From Candidatus Nanoarchaeia archaeon (lineage in GTDB: Archaea; Nanobdellota; Nanobdellia; SCGC-AAA011-G17; JACPNG01): a DNA stretch of 33,228 bases. Below, piece after piece: positions 29,013-33,228 of this stretch; positions within the stretch are counted from its first letter, which is position 1, and each line of letters begins with the position of its first letter. The notes beneath the pieces were generated by a model. That model saw only the letters and a list, made by a program, of their open reading frames with translations, did not search any database and was not told where the DNA came from. The DNA lies in NCBI GenBank assembly GCA_028714375.1, contig JAQTMK010000001.1, forward strand, positions 348,835 to 382,062, given 5' to 3'. The position numbers were made by a program, and so were the translations under genes.

Positions 29013-29455
29013 ATTTTGAAAAAGATATAAGGGAAATAAAGAAAATACCTGACTTAATTGAAAGAGCTGATAAACTTGAAGAATTGCTTAAGAAAGAAAT
29101 AAACGATGACCAGAAAAAAGAAGTTATGAAGCTGGTTGAAGAAACAAACAGGGCAATAGCAGACTCAAGATTATGGAAAAGATTTGATTTAAAACCAAAG
29201 GGATCTTTGGAGATTTCAAAAACAAAAATAAATGAAGTTCCAAACCTTGAAAACGTTGTTCATGAAGAACAGGTTATAGTTGAAACCAAAACAGCAGGAT
29301 TTAAGTTTGATTATCTTAATCCTTCAGATAAAAATGGCTTGTATCTGAGCAAAAATCCGGAAGAAACAACAGAAGAGATTAATTACAAGCCAAAAGCGTT
29401 AAAATTATTTGAGGAAGAAAAAGAAGACGACAAGAAAAAATACTTTTCAGCATAA
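29006..29455 (+). CDS. Unknown small coiled-coil protein
   Basis: A 149-aa protein. The first 60 residues form a Glu/Lys coiled coil (FEKDIREIKKIPDLIERADK, LEELLKKEINDDQKKEVMKL). The rest is likely disordered and acidic, with 'FKFDYLNPSDKNGLYLSKNP' as the only ordered-looking segment, ending in KYFSA. The start TTG overlaps the stop of the 504-aa gene, so translation is coupled and the two proteins probably bind each other. The start codon is weakly supported by RBS; no family recognised. Confidence 0.55.
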   Translation: MVNFEKDIREIKKIPDLIERADKLEELLKKEINDDQKKEVMKLVEETNRAIADSRLWKRFDLKPKGSLEISKTKINEVPNLENVVHEEQVIVETKTAGFKFDYLNPSDKNGLYLSKNPEETTEEINYKPKALKLFEEEKEDDKKKYFSA

Positions 29456-29457
29456 AA

Positions 29458-31203
29458 ATGGTAGACCTCGGAAGCTCTTATTGGCATGCGTTGGATAGAC
29501 CAACTATGAAGACAGCTAATATAGGTTCAACTACGTCTGCAATGAAAGATCAGCTTGATGAATTAAAAGCACAGATATTTACAGGAGCTTCCCACGTTGA
29601 ATTGGGTTTTATGGGAGTAGACAAAGGAAGTGTTTCTGGTGGAAGACCAACTCCCGGAATATTTGGAAAAGACCAGAGAGAAGAAATGCGTCAGTTAAGT
29701 AAGATTAACAAAACAACTTTGTCAACACATGCTAGCCTTGGTGTTATGGGACTTGCAGGTACTACAGAGCGTGGAGGTTTTAGTGAGACTGCAAGAATAA
29801 AAGCATTGGATGAAGTTAAGGCTGCAATAGAATTTAATGCTGATGTTGGAGGATCTGCTGTTGTTGTTCATTTGGGAGAGTTTAACAGACCAACCGGAGA
29901 AAGAGAGATATCCGAGGGGATAAAAGAAAGAAAAGGATTTATTGATTATGGAGAGGGAGTACCTCAATATTTTGTTGACAAGAGAACCGGTGATCCGTTA
30001 TTTAGTTTTACAAAAGATAAGGAAGTTATCCTCCCTCACTATAAATATAACCCTGAAACTGGAAAACATTATTGGGATAAGGAAATTGTAAAATTTGATG
30101 GAAAAACAATGGAAGATGCCAAAACTTTTTTCGAGAGATATTTAAAAAAAGAAATTGCTATGGAACAAGGAAGAAGTGACCAGTTTGCAAGAGAAGCTGA
30201 TGAAGAACTTGAAAAAATACAAATGTTAAAAAAAGCAAAAACTCCTGAAGAAAAAAAGGCAATCATAAATGGATTACCCCCCTATATAAAAAACGCACTC
30301 ATGAACAAAGGATTGGATGAAGATCAGATTTTTAAATTTCTTTTGGAAAAAGAAAGACAGGATTTTTTAGATCACAAAAGTACAGCAGAGGGATTTCACA
30401 GGGCAGTAGCTCAGACAGAAGAAACAATAAAGAACATATCCACAGCAAGAGAATATGCCCTTCAAAAAACAAAAGAGTCAGTGTCAGACTTGGGAATTTA
30501 TGCAATGAATCAGACTCAGGATAAAAGACTAAAAGATCCAATCTTTATAGCCCCGGAGAGTATTTTCCCGGAGCAGTATGGTAGTCATCCCGAAGAATTA
30601 AAGGAAGTTGTTATAGAATCAAGAAAAAGAATGCAGGAAAAATTAGTTCAAAAAGGGATGGATAAAGAAGAAGCAAAAGAATTGGCAGCAAAACATATTA
30701 AAGCAACTTTTGATATTGGTCATGCATACACATGGAAAAAATACTATAAGGGAAATGAAAAAGATTTTAATAAGTGGGTTATACAGCAGGCAGATCAGTT
30801 ATTAAAAGAAGGAATTATAGGTCATGTCCATGTAACAGATAATATGGGTTATGCAGATGATCATTTACCAATGGGAGAAGGAAAAGTCCCAATAGAAAAA
30901 TTTACAGAAGTTTTAAGCAAAAGAAACTTTGAGGGAAAAATTATTGCAGAAGCGGGGGATAGGGATTTTAGTTCAGAACCTGGAGCAGCATTGAAACACG
31001 CATGGAAAACAATGGGATCACCAATTTATAGGATAGATATGGGAACCTATACTCCTCTGCCAACAATAAGACCCTTGACAAGAAGCTGGACAGAGATAGA
31101 AGGTTCATATTTTGGAAGAACAGGAAGTCCAACATACATAGTTGGGGAAAAATTAATACCATCAAAAGATTGGGTGTTCTGGACAGAACAACCTATGGAG
31201 TAA
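29458..31203 (+). CDS. Sugar-isomerase-like TIM-barrel protein with large insertion
   Basis: A 581-aa member of the AP-endonuclease-2/xylose-isomerase-like superfamily. The N-terminal half-barrel (about 1-145) has 'GASHVELGFMG', 'TTLSTHASLG' and 'GGSAVVVHLGEF'. The C-terminal half-barrel (about 400-520) has 'IKATFDIGHAY' (metal-site DxGH), 'GHVHVTDNMGYADDHLPMGEGKVP' and 'GKIIAEAGD'. Together these give the His/Asp/Glu ligands expected for a divalent-metal isomerase or epimerase. Between them sits about 250 residues of charged helical insertion, absent from ordinary 280-aa members, and a 60-residue tail follows. The substrate is unknown. It starts 2 nt after the upstream gene and 4 nt precede the MNT-HEPN gene. 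Confidence 0.78.
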   Translation: MVDLGSSYWHALDRPTMKTANIGSTTSAMKDQLDELKAQIFTGASHVELGFMGVDKGSVSGGRPTPGIFGKDQREEMRQLSKINKTTLSTHASLGVMGLAGTTERGGFSETARIKALDEVKAAIEFNADVGGSAVVVHLGEFNRPTGEREISEGIKERKGFIDYGEGVPQYFVDKRTGDPLFSFTKDKEVILPHYKYNPETGKHYWDKEIVKFDGKTMEDAKTFFERYLKKEIAMEQGRSDQFAREADEELEKIQMLKKAKTPEEKKAIINGLPPYIKNALMNKGLDEDQIFKFLLEKERQDFLDHKSTAEGFHRAVAQTEETIKNISTAREYALQKTKESVSDLGIYAMNQTQDKRLKDPIFIAPESIFPEQYGSHPEELKEVVIESRKRMQEKLVQKGMDKEEAKELAAKHIKATFDIGHAYTWKKYYKGNEKDFNKWVIQQADQLLKEGIIGHVHVTDNMGYADDHLPMGEGKVPIEKFTEVLSKRNFEGKIIAEAGDRDFSSEPGAALKHAWKTMGSPIYRIDMGTYTPLPTIRPLTRSWTEIEGSYFGRTGSPTYIVGEKLIPSKDWVFWTEQPME

Positions 31204-31207
31204 AAAA

Positions 31208-32026
31208 ATGAAATTTGAAATAAAAAAGAGGGAAAGACAAAATCAGTTATACTATAAAAAAGAGGACTTTGAAATCGCCAGAAAATTCTCAAAAGTAATT
31301 TACTCAGAGTTTGGTGATTTTATCAAAGGAGTTGTTTTGTTTGGATCAGCAACCCAAAAAGTCCATAAACTTTCAACAGAAAAAGACGTAGATATTTTGA
31401 TTATTTTGGATGATGTTAAGTTTAATATTGGAAGAGAGATTATCCAGACCTACAGGATTGTTTTAGATAAAATAATACTTAACATTGATCCAAGAAAGCT
31501 CCATGTCCAGACAATGACCTTTACAAGCTTCTGGGATTATGTAAGAGCCGGAGACCCAGTTGCAATAAACATTTTAAGATATGGAATTGCTTTGATAGAT
31601 ACAGGATTCTTTGATCCGTTGCAGGAACTGTTGGATCAGGGAAGAATAAGACCAAGCAGAGAATCAATCTATACTTATTTCCTAATGGGAAATGATAGTT
31701 TGAAAAGATCAAAAGAGCATTTGCTTGCAGCAATGATTGATTTGTATTGGGCAACAATAGATTCTGCTCATGCAGCCTTGATGTCTGTCGGAGAAATACC
31801 TCCAAACCCAGAGCATGTTGCAGAAATGCTTGATAAAAAACTTGTCAAAAAAGGCGGGATAAGCAAAAACTCTGTAAATGTTATGGCATCAATGTACAGA
31901 ATATTTAAAGACATAGACCATAGGAACATAAAGGAAATAAAAGGAAAAGATTATGATAAATACAAGATTTTGGTTACAGATTTTGTAAGAGAGATGCAGG
32001 CATTCATAGAAAAAAATAGAAAATAA
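31208..32026 (+). CDS. MNT-HEPN fusion: nucleotidyltransferase with HEPN domain in one chain
   Basis: A 272-aa protein. The N-terminal pol-beta-type nucleotidyltransferase has GVVLFGSATQ (G46-S47) and the metal pair D60-x-D62 (EKDVDILIIL). After about residue 150 comes an all-helical HEPN-type domain ('SLKRSKEHLLAAMIDLYWAT IDSAHAAL') containing RIFKDIDH (R231...H238), an Rx6H motif like that of HEPN RNases. In MntA-HepT toxin-antitoxin pairs these are two proteins; here they are one, so an antitoxin partner is not required. Function may be nucleotide transfer to a protein, RNA or antibiotic-like molecule. Its stop abuts the next convergent stop with no gap. Confidence 0.78.
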   Translation: MKFEIKKRERQNQLYYKKEDFEIARKFSKVIYSEFGDFIKGVVLFGSATQKVHKLSTEKDVDILIILDDVKFNIGREIIQTYRIVLDKIILNIDPRKLHVQTMTFTSFWDYVRAGDPVAINILRYGIALIDTGFFDPLQELLDQGRIRPSRESIYTYFLMGNDSLKRSKEHLLAAMIDLYWATIDSAHAALMSVGEIPPNPEHVAEMLDKKLVKKGGISKNSVNVMASMYRIFKDIDHRNIKEIKGKDYDKYKILVTDFVREMQAFIEKNRK

Positions 32027-32542
32027 CTATTTTTTTGGTTTATTTTTAAGAAAGACTATAATAACTAATACTATAGTTAATAATATTATTGCTCCACCCC
32101 AGTCAATAGATCCAAGAAATTTTTCAGAACCTATCGAACTTACTGCTGTGTTCCCTATCTTGAAGTCAGGCATGAAACTTACAACAAAAAATATCAGTCC
32201 GATGATTACAAGTATTGCAAGCCATGCACCGCTTGGCATTTTTCCCTTGCTAAATATTAAAAATATAAATAAAAATACCAACGCACCGATCACTAACAAA
32301 GCAACGTTTGGTAAAACCGAATTTAATTTACCCACCAATGTTTTGTTTGAAATAAATAAAGCCCCAAAAACAATAGCTACAATCAAATCTAAATTTTTCT
32401 TTCCACCAAGAATCTTTGTCGCACTTAAGATAGCAAAAACAAAAGCAAACACCAGAAAGAATGGAGTTAAAACATCAAAAACGCCCATAGACTTCCAGTT
32501 ATTGATTAAAGGATCAATGTCCACCTTCCACCTCTGCGACAA
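32027..32542 (-). CDS. Four-TM hypothetical membrane protein
   Basis: A 171-aa (TTG start 32542) or 165-aa (GTG start 32524) integral membrane protein. Four TM helices are predicted: 'VLTPFFLVFAFVFAILSATK', 'LDLIVAIVFGALFISN', 'VALLVIGALVFLFIFLIFSK' with 'AWLAILVIIGLIFFVVSFM', and 'GGAIILLTIVLVIIVFL', ending in the basic KNKPKK. No catalytic motif. It resembles small membrane proteins common in DPANN genomes, whose role is unknown. Both possible starts lie inside the 3' end of the PEP synthase gene, so it is co-transcribed with it. Confidence 0.65.
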   Translation of the reverse strand: MSQRWKVDIDPLINNWKSMGVFDVLTPFFLVFAFVFAILSATKILGGKKNLDLIVAIVFGALFISNKTLVGKLNSVLPNVALLVIGALVFLFIFLIFSKGKMPSGAWLAILVIIGLIFFVVSFMPDFKIGNTAVSSIGSEKFLGSIDWGGAIILLTIVLVIIVFLKNKPKK

Positions 32543-33228
32543 TATGCCTTATTTTGTTGACAGCATCTGGATTTACAGATATTGAATCAATACCAATTTC
32601 GCTTAAGAACTTGGCCATCTCAGGTCTTGAACCAGCCTGTCCGCATATTGAAGTTTCCACATTATGTTTTTTGCAGGTGGTTACAACATCTTTGATGAAT
32701 TTCAAAACAGCAGGATGCATCTCATCAAACAGGTAAGATAATTCATCATTGTTTCTGTCTAAACCCAGGGTAAGTTGTGTTAAATCGTTTGTTCCAAAAG
32801 AAACAAATGATATTCCTTCCTCACATAAATCCTCAATGATTGCGACCGAAGCAGGAGTTTCTACCATAACACCGAATTCAATATCTCTTACAGGTTCTAA
32901 TCCCAGATTCCTCATAACCTCTTTGGCTTTGACTAACTCATCAACACTTATCAGGAAAGGGATCATTATTCCCATGTTTTTGAAACCTTCATCATGTAAT
33001 TTTTTAAAAGCCTTAAATTCGCATTTTAATATTCCAATATCTTTTAATCCTCTTCTTATCCCATGCATTCCAATCATCGGATTGTCTTCTTTGTGTTCTT
33101 CCTCTCCTCCATCCAGCCCTCTGTATTCATCGGTTCTTAGATCAGAGGTTCTTACCCAAACAGGCCTGTCCTTAAATGCTTCAGCAATTTTTTTAAGTCC
33201 TTTATAGATTAATTCAGTATAGGCTTCA
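32514..33228 (-). CDS. ppsA: Phosphoenolpyruvate synthase, C-terminal part (5' end beyond window)
   Basis: 238 codons remain, open to the window edge. They cover the PEP-utilising TIM-barrel domain: 'VWVRTSDLRTDEYRGLDGG', 'NPMIGMHGIRRGL' (family NPMLG.RGIR), 'IMIPFLISVDEL', 'FGVMVETPASVAIIEDLCEE', 'ISFVSFGTNDLTQLTLGLDR' and 'ETSICGQAGSRPEMAKFL' with the active-site Cys. Such a set converts pyruvate to PEP (gluconeogenic) or the reverse. The phosphohistidine and ATP-grasp parts must lie outside. The stop is 29 nt inside the following membrane-protein gene's longest frame. The gene might also be PPDK or PTS EI-like, but the 'GTNDLTQ...DRN' spacing fits PpsA. Confidence 0.9.
   Translation of the reverse strand, partial: EAYTELIYKGLKKIAEAFKDRPVWVRTSDLRTDEYRGLDGGEEEHKEDNPMIGMHGIRRGLKDIGILKCEFKAFKKLHDEGFKNMGIMIPFLISVDELVKAKEVMRNLGLEPVRDIEFGVMVETPASVAIIEDLCEEGISFVSFGTNDLTQLTLGLDRNNDELSYLFDEMHPAVLKFIKDVVTTCKKHNVETSICGQAGSRPEMAKFLSEIGIDSISVNPDAVNKIRHIVAEVEGGH

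Noticed and set aside
31208..32026. Two-gene MntA-HepT toxin-antitoxin locus
   Set aside because: Both domains are in one continuous frame, with no stop or start between them.

Overview
This is a compact, AT-rich archaeal chromosome segment. Archaeal information-processing genes dominate it: RNase P RNA with its proteins Rpp30 and Pop5, 20S proteasome alpha, SBDS, exosome Rrp4/Rrp41/Rrp42, RNA polymerase subunit K, NAC, Sec61 beta and SecE, Spt5, uL11, uS2, archaeal-type GluRS, and MinD, ScpA and FtsZ. Very tight packing, ATGA overlaps, abutting convergent genes, many small one-helix membrane proteins and a secreted protease with a CGDG-type Cys-rich module and a glycine run all fit a DPANN archaeon (Woesearchaeota/Pacearchaeota-like). 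The phylum is an inference from gene content, not a measured placement.

Layout. 1-2508: accessory genes (partial secreted protein, PD-(D/E)XK nuclease, rnpB, small ORF, secreted Cys-containing protein divergent from a winged-helix regulator). 2598-7675: Sec61 beta-NAC, two HEPN-like paralogues leading into a MinD ATPase, tRNA-His directly before hisS, scpA and rpp30. 7716-12360: membrane-anchored subtilase, a Lys-rich one-TM protein, a membrane-tethered Holliday-junction-nuclease-like protein, a candidate structured ncRNA, a PfkB kinase and a frameshifted chorismate mutase. 12467-16594: classic archaeal RNA/protein-quality operon pop5-psmA-sdo1-rrp4-rrp41-rrp42-rpoK, then a divergent enolase. 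17790-19797 (minus): secE-spt5-rpl11-rps2. 19884-24655: small membrane proteins, ftsZ, gltX and a PUA protein. 24725-32542: an accessory module of two divergent operons around a palindromic TATA box at 27453-27460. Leftward are three tandem paralogues of an unknown family, lspA and a heptad-repeat protein. Rightward are a 504-aa unknown, a 149-aa unknown, a TIM-barrel sugar-isomerase-like enzyme with a large insertion, and a one-chain MNT-HEPN protein. The window ends in a membrane protein and the C-terminal part of PEP synthase.

Expression signals. Most housekeeping genes have a TATA element of the form AAAACC-TTTATAAA about 25 nt before the start codon (leaderless or nearly so). A set of accessory minus-strand genes instead has strong Shine-Dalgarno sites and ends in bacterial-style hairpin/T-tract terminators (1364-1380, 9889-9906, 20265-20288, 24685-24704).

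Most notable items: a three-way-junction RNA with its own promoter and U-tract at 11007-11112; a 114-bp non-coding cassette present twice (21238-21351 and 25278-25391), behind ftsZ and replacing the last codons of lspA; a chorismate mutase broken by one base; LspA in an archaeon; and the divergent 24.7-32.0 kb module of unknown families.
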